A stretch of 64,000 nucleotides of DNA. Origin: Heligmosomoides polygyrus polygyrus (taxonomy: Eukaryota; Nematoda; Chromadorea; Rhabditida; Heligmosomidae). Below, piece after piece: positions 1 to 13,323 of the stretch (positions are counted from its first letter, which is position 1; each line of letters begins with the position of its first letter). Made by a program: the position numbers and the translations under genes. The notes under the pieces were generated by a model. That model saw only the letters and a list, made by a program, of their open reading frames with translations, was not told the origin of the DNA and made no database searches. Location: assembly GCA_947396885.1 (NCBI GenBank), contig OX377205.1:99740428-99804427 (forward strand), given 5' to 3'.

Positions 1-1833
1 CCCGACGTGCTTACCAGACACACCGGCCACATTTCAGATGCCGATTTGGCACCATTCCGGGCGGGTCAACTGTCAAGTGCTTCCGACCACTCACAGGTTA
101 CTGTCGGAAAAGCTCGATAGAGTTGCCCTGCAACACCTGACAGGTGTCCTACAGCTACTTGCGAGATGCCCCGACGTGCTTAACAGACACACCGGCCACA
201 TTTCAGATGCCGATTTGGCACCATTCCGGGCGGGTCAACTGTCAAGTGCTTCCGACCACTCACAGGTTACTGTCGCAAACACTCGACAGAGTTGCCCTGC
301 AGCACCTCACAGGTGTCCTACAGCTACTTGCGAGATGCCCCGACGTGCTTAACAGACACACCGGCCACATTTCAGATGCTGATTTGGCACCATTCCGGGC
401 GGGTCAACTGTCAAGTGCTTCGGACCACTCACAGGTTACTGTCGCAAACACTCGATAGAGTTGCCCTGCAGCACCTGACAGGTGTCCTACAGCTACTTGC
501 GAGATGCCCCGACGTGCTTAACAGACACACCGGCCACATTTCAGATGCCGATTTGGCACCATTCCGGGCGGGTCAACTGTCATGTGCTTCAGACCACTCA
601 CAGGTTACTGTCGCAAACACTCGACAGAGTTGCCCTGCAGCACCTCACAGGTGTCCTACAGCTACTTGCGAGATGCCCCGACGTGCTTACCAGACACACC
701 GGCCACATTTCAGATGCCGATTTGGCACCATTCCGGGCGGGTCAACTGTCAAGTGCTTCGGACCACTCACAGGTTACTGTCGCAAACACTCGACAGAGTT
801 GCCCTGCAGCACCTCACAGGTGTCCTACAGCTACTTGCGAGATGCCCCGACGTGCTTACCAGACACACCGGCCACATTTCAGATGCCGATTTGGCACCAT
901 TCCGGGCGGGTCAACTGTTAAGTGCTTCCGACCACTCACAGGTTACTGTCGCAAACACTCGACAGAGTTGCCCTGCAGCACCTGACAGGTGTCCTACAGC
1001 TACTTGCGAGATGCCCCGACGTGCTTACCAGACACACCGGCCACATTTCAGATGCCGATTTGGCACCATTCCGGGCGGGTCAACTGTCAAGTGCTTCCGA
1101 CCACTCACAGGTTACTGTCGGAAAAGCTCGATAGAGTTGCCCTGCAACACCTGACAGGTGTCCTACAGCTACTTGCGAGATGCCCCGACGTGCTTAACAG
1201 ACACACCGGCCACATTTCAGATGCTGATTTGGCACCATTCCGGGCGGGTCAACTGTCAAGTGCTTCGGACCACTCACAGGTTACTGTCGCAAACACTCGA
1301 TAGAGTTGCCCTGCAGCACCTGACAGGTGTCCTACAGCTACTTGCGAGATGCCCCGACGTGCTTAACAGACACACCGGCCACATTTCAGATGCCGATTTG
1401 GCACCATTCCGGGCGGGTCAACTGTCATGTGCTTCAGACCACTCACAGGTTACTGTCGCAAACACTCGACAGAGTTGCCCTGCAGCACCTCACAGGTGTC
1501 CTACAGCTACTTGCGAGATGCCCCGACGTGCTTACCAGACACACCGGCCACATTTCAGATGCCGATTTGGCACCATTCCGGGCGGGTCAACTGTCAAGTG
1601 CTTCGGACCACTCACAGGTTACTGTCGCAAACACTCGACAGAGTTGCCCTGCAGCACCTCACAGGTGTCCTACAGCTACTTGCGAGATGCCCCGACGTGC
1701 TTACCAGACACACCGGCCACATTTCAGATGCCGATTTGGCACCATTCCGGGCGGGTCAACTGTTAAGTGCTTCCGACCACTCACAGGTTACTGTCGCAAA
1801 CACTCGACAGAGTTGCCCTGCAGCACCTGACAG

Positions 1834-4030
1834 GTGTCCTACAGCTACTTGCGAGATGCCCCGACGTGCTTAACAGACACACCGGCCACATTTCAGATGC
1901 TGATTTGGCACCATTCCGGGCGGGTCAACTGTCAAGTGCTTCCGACCACCCACAGGTTACTGTCGGAAAAGCTCGATAGAGTTGCCCTGCAACACCTGAC
2001 AGGTGTCCTACAGCTACTTGCGAGATGCCCCGACGTGCTTAACAGACACACCGGCCACATTTCGGATGCCGATTTGGCACCATTCCGGGCGGGTCAACTG
2101 TCAAGTGCTTCCGACCACTCACAGGTTACTGTCGGAAACACTCGACAGAGTTGTCCTGCAGCACCTGACAGGTGTCCTACAGCTACTTGCGAGATGCCCC
2201 GACGTGCTTAACAGACACACCGGCCACATTTCAGATGCCGATTTGGCACCATTCCGGGCGGGTCAACTGTCATGTGCTTCAGACCACTCACAGGTTACTG
2301 TCGCAAACACTCGACAGAGTTGCCCTGCAGCACCTCACAGGTGTCCTACAGCTACTTGCGAGATGCCCCGACGTGCTTACCAGACACACCGGCCACATTT
2401 CAGATGCCGATTTGGCACCATTCCGGGCGGGTCAACTGTCAAGTGCTTCGGACCACTCACAGGTTACTGTCGCAAACACTCGACAGAGTTGCCCTGCAGC
2501 ACCTCACAGGTGTCCTACAGCTACTTGCGAGATGCCCCGACGTGCTTACCAGACACACCGGCCACATTTCAGATGCCGATTTGGCACCATTCCGGGCGGG
2601 TCAACTGTCAAGTGCTTCGGACCACTCACAGGTTACTGTCGCAAACACTCGACAGAGTTGCCCTGCAGCACCTCACAGGTGTCCTACAGCTACTTGCGAG
2701 ATGCCCCGACGTGCTTACCAGACACACCGGCCACATTTCAGATGCCGATTTGGCACCATTCCGGGCGGGTCAACTGTTAAGTGCTTCCGACCACTCACAG
2801 GTTACTGTCGCAAACACTCGACAGAGTTGCCCTGCAGCACCTGACAGGTGTCCTACAGCTACTTGCGAGATGCCCCGACGTGCTTAACAGACACACCGGC
2901 CACATTTCAGATGCTGATTTGGCACCATTCCGGGCGGGTCAACTGTCAAGTGCTTCCGACCACCCACAGGTTACTGTCGGAAAAGCTCGATAGAGTTGCC
3001 CTGCAACACCTGACAGGTGTCCTACAGCTACTTGCGAGATGCCCCGACGTGCTTAACAGACACACCGGCCACATTTCGGATGCCGATTTGGCACCATTCC
3101 GGGCGGGTCAACTGTCAAGTGCTTCCGACCACTCACAGGTTACTGTCGGAAACACTCGACAGAGTTGTCCTGCAGCACCTGACAGGTGTCCTACAGCTAC
3201 TTGCGAGATGCCCCGACGTGCTTAACAGACACACCGGCCACATTTCAGATGCCGATTTGGCACCATTCCGGGCGGGTCAACTGTCATGTGCTTCAGACCA
3301 CTCACAGGTTACTGTCGCAAACACTCGACAGAGTTGCCCTGCAGCACCTCACAGGTGTCCTACAGCTACTTGCGAGATGCCCCGACGTGCTTACCAGACA
3401 CACCGGCCACATTTCAGATGCCGATTTGGCACCATTCCGGGCGGGTCAACTGTCAAGTGCTTCGGACCACTCACAGGTTACTGTCGCAAACACTCGACAG
3501 AGTTGCCCTGCAGCACCTCACAGGTGTCCTACAGCTACTTGCGAGATGCCCCGACGTGCTTACCAGACACACCGGCCACATTTCAGATGCCGATTTGGCA
3601 CCATTCCGGGCGGGTCAACTGTTAAGTGCTTCCGACCACTCACAGGTTACTGTCGCAAACACTCGACAGAGTTGCCCTGCAGCACCTGACAGGTGTCCTA
3701 CAGCTACTTGCGAGATGCCCCGACGTGCTTAACAGACACACCGGCCACATTTCAGATGCTGATTTGGCACCATTCCGGGCGGGTCAACTGTCAAGTGCTT
3801 CCGACCACCCACAGGTTACTGTCGGAAAAGCTCGATAGAGTTGCCCTGCAACACCTGACAGGTGTCCTACAGCTACTTGCGAGATGCCCCGACGTGCTTA
3901 ACAGACACACCGGCCACATTTCGGATGCCGATTTGGCACCATTCCGGGCGGGTCAACTGTCAAGTGCTTCCGACCACTCACAGGTTACTGTCGGAAACAC
4001 TCGACAGAGTTGTCCTGCAGCACCTGACAG
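1834..4030. repeat. Higher-order repeat, 6- then 5-unit copies
   Basis: The same ordered set of variant units starts near 1834, 2848 and 3693, at offsets of 1014 bp (6 units) and 845 bp (5 units). The signature is a unit with GTTAAG, then one with GCTGAT plus CACCCACAGG plus GGAAAAGCTCGATAG, then one with TCGGATG plus TTGTCCTG. The 5-unit copy looks like the 6-unit copy with one unit lost. This indicates local tandem block duplication by unequal exchange. Confidence 0.8.
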
Positions 4031-7000
4031 GTGTCCTACAGCTACTTGCGAGATGCCCCGACGTGCTTAACAGACACACCGGCCACATTTCAGATGCCGA
4101 TTTGGCACCATTCCGGGCGGGTCAACTGTCAAGTGCTTCGGACCACTCACAGGTTTCTGTCGCAAACACTCGACAGAGTTGCCCTGCAGCACCTCACAGG
4201 TGTCCTACAGCTACTTGCGAGATGCCCCGACGTGCTTAACAGACACACCGGCCACATTTCAGATGCCGATTTGGCACCATTCCGGGCGGGTCAACTGTCA
4301 AGTGCTTCGGACCACTCACAGGTTACTGTCGCAAACACTCGACAGAGTTGCCCTGCAGCACCTCACAGGTGTCCTACAGCTACTTGCGAGATGCCCCGAC
4401 GTGCTTACCAGACACACCGGCCACATTTCAGATGCCGATTTGGCACCATTCCGGGCGGGTCAACTGTCAAGTGCTTCGGACCACTCACAGGTTACTGTCG
4501 CAAACACTCGACAGAGTTGCCCTGCAGCACCTGACAGGTGTCCTACAGCTACTTGCGAGATGCCCCGACGTGCTTAACAGACACACCGGCCACATTTCAG
4601 ATGCTGATTTGGCACCATTCCGGGCGGGTCAACTGTCAAGTGCTTCCGACCACCCACAGGTTACTGTCGGAAAAGCTCGACAGAGTTGCCCTGCAGCACC
4701 TCACAGGTGTCCTACAGCTACTTGCGAGATGCTCCGACGTGCTTAACAGACACCGGCCACATTTCAGATGCCGATTTGGCACCATTCCGGGCGGGTCAAC
4801 TGTCAAGTGCTTCGGACCACTCACAGGTTACTGTCGCAAACACTCGACAGAGTTGCCCTGCAGCACCTCACAGGTGTCCTACAGCTACTTGCGAGATGCC
4901 CCGACGTGCTTAACAGACACACCGGCCACATTTCTGATGCCGATTTGGCACCATTCCGGGCAGGTCAACTGTCAAGGGCTTCCGACCACCCACAGGTTAC
5001 TGTCGGAAAAGCTCGACAGAGTTGCCCTGCAGCACCTGACAGGTGTCCTACAGCTACTTGCGAGATGTCCCGACGTGCTTAACAGACACACCGGCCACAT
5101 TTCAGATGCCGATTTGGCACCATTCCGGGCGGGTCAACTGTCAAGTGCTTCGGACCACTCACAGGTTACTGTCGCAAACACTCGACAGAGTTGCCCTGCA
5201 GCACCTCACAGGTGTCCTACAGCTACTTGCGAGATGCCCCGACGTGCTTACCAGACACACCGGCCACATTTCAGATGCCGATTTGGCACCATTCCGGGCG
5301 GGTCAACTGTCAAGTGCTTCGGACCACTCACAGGTTACTGTCGCAAACACTCGACAGAGTTGCCCTGCAGCACCTCACAGGTGTCCTACAGCTACTTGCG
5401 AGATGCCCCGACGTGCTTAACAGACACACCGGCCACATTTCAGATGCTGATTTGGCACCATTCCGGGCGGGTCAACTGTCAAGTGCTTCGGACCACTCAC
5501 AGGTTACTGTCGCAAACACTCGATAGAGTTGCCCTCCAGCACCTGACAGGTGTCCTACAGCTACTTGCGAGATGCCCCGACGTGCTTAACAGACACACCG
5601 GCCACATTTCAGATGCCGATTTGGCACCATTCCGGGCGGGTCAACTGTCATGTGCTTCAGACCACTCACAGGTTACTGTCGCAAACACTCGACAGAGTTG
5701 CCCTGCAGCACCTCACAGGTGTCCTACAGCTACTTGCGAGATGCCCCGACGTGCTTACCAGACACACCGGCCACATTTCAGATGCCGATTTGGCACCATT
5801 CCGGGCGGGTCAACTGTCAAGTGCTTCGGACCACTCACAGGTTACTGTCGGAAAAGCTCGATAGAGTTGCCCTGCAACACCTGACAGGTGTCCTACAGCT
5901 ACTTGCGAGATGCCCCGACGTGCTTAACAGACACACCGGCCACATTTCGGATGCCGATTTGGCACCATTCCGGGCGGGTCAACTGTCAAGTGCTTCCGAC
6001 CACTCACAGGTTACTGTCGGAAACACTCGACAGAGTTGTCCTGCAGCACCTGACAGGTGTCCTACAGCTACTTGCGAGATGCCCCGACGTGCTTAACAGA
6101 CACACCGGCCACATTTCAGATGCCGATTTGGCACCATTCCGGGCGGGTCAACTGTTAAGTGCTTCCGACCACTCACAGGTTACTGTCGCAAACACTCGAC
6201 AGAGTTGCCCTGCAGCACCTGACAGGTGTCCTACAGCTACTTGCGAGATGCCCCGACGTGCTTAACAGACACACCGGCCACATTTCAGATGCTGATTTGG
6301 CACCATTCCGGGCGGGTCAACTGTCAAGTGCTTCGGACCACTCACAGGTTACTGTCGCAAACACTCGACAGAGTTGCCCTGCAGCACCTCACAGGTGTCC
6401 TACAGCTACTTGCGAGATGCCCCGACGTGCTTACCAGACACACCGGCCACATTTCAGATGCCGATTTGGCACCATTCCGGGCGGGTCAACTGTCAAGTGC
6501 TTCCGACCACTCACAGGTTACTGTCGGAAAAGCTCGATAGAGTTGCCCTGCAACACCTGACAGGTGTCCTACAGCTACTTGCGAGATGCCCCGACGTGCT
6601 TAACAGACACACCGGCCACATTTCAGATGCCGATTTGGCACCATTCCGGGCGGGTCAACTGTCAAGTGCTTCCGACCACTCACAGGTTACTGTCGCAAAC
6701 ACTCGACAGAGTTGCCCTGCAGCACCTCACAGGTGTCCTACAGCTACTTGCGAGATGCCCCGACGTGCTTAACAGACACACCGGCCACATTTCAGATGCT
6801 GATTTGGCACCATTCCGGGCGGGTCAACTGTCAAGTGCTTCGGACCACTCACAGGTTACTGTCGCAAACACTCGATAGAGTTGCCCTGCAGCACCTGACA
6901 GGTGTCCTACAGCTACTTGCGAGATGCCCCGACGTGCTTAACAGACACACCGGCCACATTTCAGATGCCGATTTGGCACCATTCCGGGCGGGTCAACTGT

Positions 7001-10000
7001 CATGTGCTTCAGACCACTCACAGGTTACTGTCGCAAACACTCGACAGAGTTGCCCTGCAGCACCTCACAGGTGTCCTACAGCTACTTGCGAGATGCCCCG
7101 ACGTGCTTACCAGACACACCGGCCACATTTCAGATGCCGATTTGGCACCATTCCGGGCGGGTCAACTGTCAAGTGCTTCGGACCACTCACAGGTTACTGT
7201 CGCAAACACTCGACAGAGTTGCCCTGCAGCACCTCACAGGTGTCCTACAGCTACTTGCGAGATGCCCCGACGTGCTTACCAGACACACCGGCCACATTTC
7301 AGATGCCGATTTGGCACCATTCCGGGCGGGTCAACTGTTAAGTGCTTCCGACCACTCACAGGTTACTGTCGCAAACACTCGACAGAGTTGCCCTGCAGCA
7401 CCTGACAGGTGTCCTACAGCTACTTGCGAGATGCCCCGACGTGCTTAACAGACACACCGGCCACATTTCAGATGCTGATTTGGCACCATTCCGGGCGGGT
7501 CAACTGTCAAGTGCTTCCGACCACCCACAGGTTACTGTCGGAAAAGCTCGATAGAGTTGCCCTGCAACACCTGACAGGTGTCCTACAGCTACTTGCGAGA
7601 TGCCCCGACGTGCTTAACAGACACACCGGCCACATTTCGGATGCCGATTTGGCACCATTCCGGGCGGGTCAACTGTCAAGTGCTTCCGACCACTCACAGG
7701 TTACTGTCGGAAACACTCGACAGAGTTGTCCTGCAGCACCTGACAGGTGTCCTACAGCTACTTGCGAGATGCCCCGACGTGCTTAACAGACACACCGGCC
7801 ACATTTCAGATGCCGATTTGGCACCATTCCGGGCGGGTCAACTGTCAAGTGCTTCGGACCACTCACAGGTTACTGTCGCAAACACTCGACAGAGTTGCCC
7901 TGCAGCACCTCACAGGTGTCCTACAGCTACTTGCGAGATGCCCCGACGTGCTTACCAGACACACCGGCCACATTTCAGATGCCGATTTGGCACCATTCCG
8001 GGCGGGTCAACTGTTAAGTGCTTCCGACCACTCACAGGTTACTGTCGCAAACACTCGACAGAGTTGCCCTGCAGCACCTGACAGGTGTCCTACAGCTACT
8101 TGCGAGATGCCCCGACGTGCTTAACAGACACACCGGCCACATTTCAGATGCTGATTTGGCACCATTCCGGGCGGGTCAACTGTCAAGTGCTTCCGACCAC
8201 CCACAGGTTACTGTCGGAAAAGCTCGATAGAGTTGCCCTGCAACACCTGACAGGTGTCCTACAGCTACTTGCGAGATGCCCCGACGTGCTTAACAGACAC
8301 ACCGGCCACATTTCGGATGCCGATTTGGCACCATTCCGGGCGGGTCAACTGTCAAGTGCTTCCGACCACCCACAGGTTACTGTCGGAAAAGCTCGATAGA
8401 GTTGCCCTGCAACACCTGACAGGTGTCCTACAGCTACTTGCGAGATGCCCCGACGTGCTTAACAGACACACCGGCCACATTTCAGATGCCGATTTGGCAC
8501 CATTCCGGGCGGGTCAACTGTCAAGTGCTTCCGACCACTCACAGGTTACTGTCGGAAAAGCTCGACAGAGTTGCCCTGCAGCACCGGACAGGTGTCCTAC
8601 AGCTACTTGCGAGATGCCCCGACGTGCTTAACAGACACACCGGCCACATTTCAGATGCCGATTTGGCACCATTCCGGGCGGGTCAACTGTCAAGTGCTTC
8701 GGACCACTCACAGGTTACTGTCGCAAACACTCGACAGAGTTGCCCTGCAGCACCTCACAGGTGTCCTACAGCTACTTGCGAGATGCCCCGACGTGCTTAC
8801 CAGACACACCGGCCACATTTCAGATGCCGATTTGGCACCATTCCGGGCGGGTCAACTGTCAAGTGCTTCGGACCACTCACAGGTTACTGTCGCAAACACT
8901 CGACAGAGTTGCCCTGCAGCACCTGACAGGTGTCCTACAGCTACTTGCGAGATGCCCCGACGTGCTTAACAGACACACCGGCCACATTTCAGATGCCGAT
9001 TTGGCACCATTCCGGGCGGGTCAACTGTCAAGTGCTTCGGACCACTCACAGGTTACTGTCGGAAAAGCTCGACAGAGTTGCCCTGCAGCACCTCACAGGT
9101 GTCCTACAGCTACTTGCGAGATGCCCCGACGTGCTTAACAGACACACCGGCCACATTTCAGATGCCGATTTGGCACCATTCCGGGCGGGTCAACTGTCAA
9201 GTGCTTCGGACCACTCACAGGTTACTGTCGCAAACACTCGACAGAGTTGCCCTGCAGCACCTCACAGGTGTCCTACAGCTACTTGCGAGATGCCCCGACG
9301 TGCTTACCAGACACACCGGCCACATTTCAGATGCCGATTTGGCACCATTCCGGGCGGGTCAACTGTCAAGTGCTTCGGACGACTCACAGGTTTCTGTCGC
9401 AAACACTCGACAGAGTTGCCCTGCAGCACCTCACAGGTGTCCTACAGCTACTTGCGAGATGCCCCGACGTGCTTAACAGACACACCGGCCACATTTCAGA
9501 TGCCGATTTGGCACCATTCCGGGCGGGTCAACTGTCAAGTGCTTCGGACCACTCACAGGTTACTGTCGCAAACACTCGACAGAGTTGCCCTGCAGCACCT
9601 CACAGGTGTCCTACAGCTACTTGCGAGATGCCCCGACGTGCTTAACAGACACACCGGCCACATTTCAGATGCTGATTTGGCACCATTCCGGGCGGGTCAA
9701 CTGTCAAGTGCTTCGGACCACCCACAGGTTACTGTCGGAAAAGCTCGACAGAGTTGCCCTGCAGCACCTCACAGGTGTCCTACAGCTACTTGCGAGATGC
9801 CCCGACGTGCTTACCAGACACACCGGCCACATTTCAGATGCCGATTTGGCACCATTCCGGGCGGGTCAACTGTCAAGTGCTTCCGACCACTCACAGGTTA
9901 CTGTCGGAAAAGCTCGACAGAGTTGCCCTGCAGCACCTGACAGGTGTCCTACAGCTACTTGCGAGATGCCCCGACGTGCTTAACAGACACACCGGCCACA

Positions 10001-10957
10001 TTTCAGATGCTGATTTGGCACCATTCCGGGCGGGTCAACTGTCAAGTGCTTCCGACCACCCACAGGTTTCTGTCGCAAACACTCGACAGAGTTGCCCTGC
10101 AGCACCTCACAGGTGTCCTACAGCTACTTGCGAGATGCCCCGACGTGCTTACCAGACACACCGGCCACATTTCAGATGCCGATTTGGCACCATTCCGGGC
10201 GGGTCAACTGTCAAGTGCTTCGGACCACTCACAGGTTACTGTCGCAAACACTCGACAGAGTTGCCCTGCAGCACCTCACAGGTGTCCTACAGCTACTTGC
10301 GAGATGCCCCGACGTGCTTACCAGACACACCGGCCACATTTCAGATGCCGATTTGGCACCATTCCGGGCGGGTCAACTGTCAAGTGCTTCGGACCACTCA
10401 CAGGTTACTGTCGCAAACACTCGACAGAGTTGCCCTGCAGCACCTGACAGGTGTCCTACAGCTACTTGCGAGATGCCCCGACGTGCTTAACAGACACACC
10501 GGCCACATTTCAGATGCCGATTTGGCACCATTCCGGGCGGGTCAACTGTCAAGTGCTTCGGACCACTCACAGGTTACTGTCGCAAACACTCGACAGAGTT
10601 GCCCTGCAGCACCTGACAGGTGTCCTACAGCTACTTGCGAGATGCCCCGACGTGCTTAACAGACACACCGGCCACATTTCAGATGCCGATTTGGCACCAT
10701 TCCGGGCGGGTCAACTGTCAAGTGCTTCGGACCACTCACAGGTTACTGTCGCAAACACTCGACAGAGTTGCCCTGCAGCACCTCACAGGTGTCCTACAGC
10801 TACTTGCGAGATGCCCCGACGTGCTTACCAGACACACCGGCCACATTTCAGATGCCGATTTGGCACCATTCCGGGCGGGTCAACTGTCAAGTGCTTCGGA
10901 CCACTCACAGGTTACTGTCGCAAACACTCGACAGAGTTGCCCTGCAGCACCTGACAG

Positions 10958-13323
10958 GTGTCCTACAGCTACTTGCGAGATGCCCCGACGTGCTTAACAG
11001 ACACACCGGCCACATTTCAGATGCCGATTTGGCACCATTCCGGGCGGGTCAACTGTCAAGTGCTTCGGACCACTCACAGGTTACTGTCGCAAACACTCGA
11101 CAGAGTTGCCCTGCAGCACCTGACAGGTGTCCTACAGCTACTTGCGAGATGCCCCGACGTGCTTAACAGACACACCGGCCACATTTCAGATGCTGATTTG
11201 GCACCATTCCGGGCGGGTCAACTGTCAAGTGCTTCCGACCACCCACAGGTTACTGTCGGAAAAGCTCGATAGAGTTGCCCTGCAACACCTGACAGGTGTC
11301 CTACAGCTACTTGCGAGATGCCCCGACGTGCTTAACAGACACACCGGCCACATTTCGGATGCCGATTTGGCACCATTCCGGGCGGGTCAACTGTCAAGTG
11401 CTTCCGACCACTCACAGGTTACTGTCGGAAACACTCGACAGAGTTGTCCTGCAGCACCTGACAGGTGTCCTACAGCTACTTGCGAGATGCCCCGACGTGC
11501 TTAACAGACACACCGGCCACATTTCAGATGCCGATTTGGCACCATTCCGGGCGGGTCAACTGTTAAGTGCTTCCGACCACTCACAGGTTACTGTCGCAAA
11601 CACTCGACAGAGTTGCCCTGCAGCACCTGACAGGTGTCCTACAGCTACTTGCGAGATGCCCCGACGTGCTTAACAGACACACCGGCCACATTTCAGATGC
11701 TGATTTGGCACCATTCCGGGCGGGTCAACTGTCAAGTGCTTCCGACCACCCACAGGTTACTGTCGGAAAAGCTCGATAGAGTTGCCCTGCAACACCTGAC
11801 AGGTGTCCTACAGCTACTTGCGAGATGCCCCGACGTGCTTAACAGACACACCGGCCACATTTCAGATGCCGATTTGGCACCATTCCGGGCGGGTCAACTG
11901 TCAAGTGCTTCCGACCACTCACAGGTTACTGTCGGAAAAGCTCGACAGAGTTGCCCTGCAGCACCTGACAGGTGTCCTACAGCTACTTGCGAGATGCCCC
12001 GACGTGCTTAACAGACACACCGGCCACATTTCAGATGCCGATTTGGCACCATTCCGGGCGGGTCAACTGTCAAGTGCTTCGGACCACTCACAGGTTACTG
12101 TCGCAAACACTCGACAGAGTTGCCCTGCAGCACCTGACAGGTGTCCTACAGCTACTTGCGAGATGCCCCGACGTGCTTAACAGACACACCGGCCACATTT
12201 CAGATGCCGATTTGGCACCATTCCGGGCGGGTCAACTGTCAAGTGCTTCGGACCACTCACAGGTTACTGTCGCAAACACTCGACAGAGTTGCCCTGCAGC
12301 ACCTGACAGGTGTCCTACAGCTACTTGCGAGATGCCCCGACGTGCTTAACAGACACACCGGCCACATTTCAGATGCTGATTTGGCACCATTCCGGGCGGG
12401 TCAACTGTCAAGTGCTTCCGACCACCCACAGGTTACTGTCGGAAAAGCTCGATAGAGTTGCCCTGCAACACCTGACAGGTGTCCTACAGCTACTTGCGAG
12501 ATGCCCCGACGTGCTTAACAGACACACCGGCCACATTTCGGATGCCGATTTGGCACCATTCCGGGCGGGTCAACTGTCAAGTGCTTCCGACCACTCACAG
12601 GTTACTGTCGGAAACACTCGACAGAGTTGTCCTGCAGCACCTGACAGGTGTCCTACAGCTACTTGCGAGATGCCCCGACGTGCTTAACAGACACACCGGC
12701 CACATTTCAGATGCCGATTTGGCACCATTCCGGGCGGGTCAACTGTTAAGTGCTTCCGACCACTCACAGGTTACTGTCGCAAACACTCGACAGAGTTGCC
12801 CTGCAGCACCTGACAGGTGTCCTACAGCTACTTGCGAGATGCCCCGACGTGCTTAACAGACACACCGGCCACATTTCAGATGCTGATTTGGCACCATTCC
12901 GGGCGGGTCAACTGTCAAGTGCTTCCGACCACCCACAGGTTACTGTCGGAAAAGCTCGATAGAGTTGCCCTGCAACACCTGACAGGTGTCCTACAGCTAC
13001 TTGCGAGATGCCCCGACGTGCTTAACAGACACACCGGCCACATTTCAGATGCCGATTTGGCACCATTCCGGGCGGGTCAACTGTCAAGTGCTTCCGACCA
13101 CTCACAGGTTACTGTCGGAAAAGCTCGACAGAGTTGCCCTGCAGCACCTGACAGGTGTCCTACAGCTACTTGCGAGATGCCCCGACGTGCTTAACAGACA
13201 CACCGGCCACATTTCAGATGCCGATTTGGCACCATTCCGGGCGGGTCAACTGTCAAGTGCTTCGGACCACTCACAGGTTACTGTCGCAAACACTCGACAG
13301 AGTTGCCCTGCAGCACCTCACAG
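10958..13323. repeat. Higher-order repeat, 7-unit block in two tandem copies
   Basis: Units beginning near 10958, 11127, 11296, 11567 and 11634 recur with the same variants at 12141, 12310, 12479, 12750 and 12817, a constant offset of 1183 bp (7 x 169). The two blocks are adjacent, so this is a tandem block duplication rather than a dispersed copy. Confidence 0.8.

Noticed and set aside
80..95. CENP-B box within the unit (TTCCGGGCGGG)
   Set aside because: The essential TTCG....A..CGGG spacing is not met, and the host group is thought to be holocentric.
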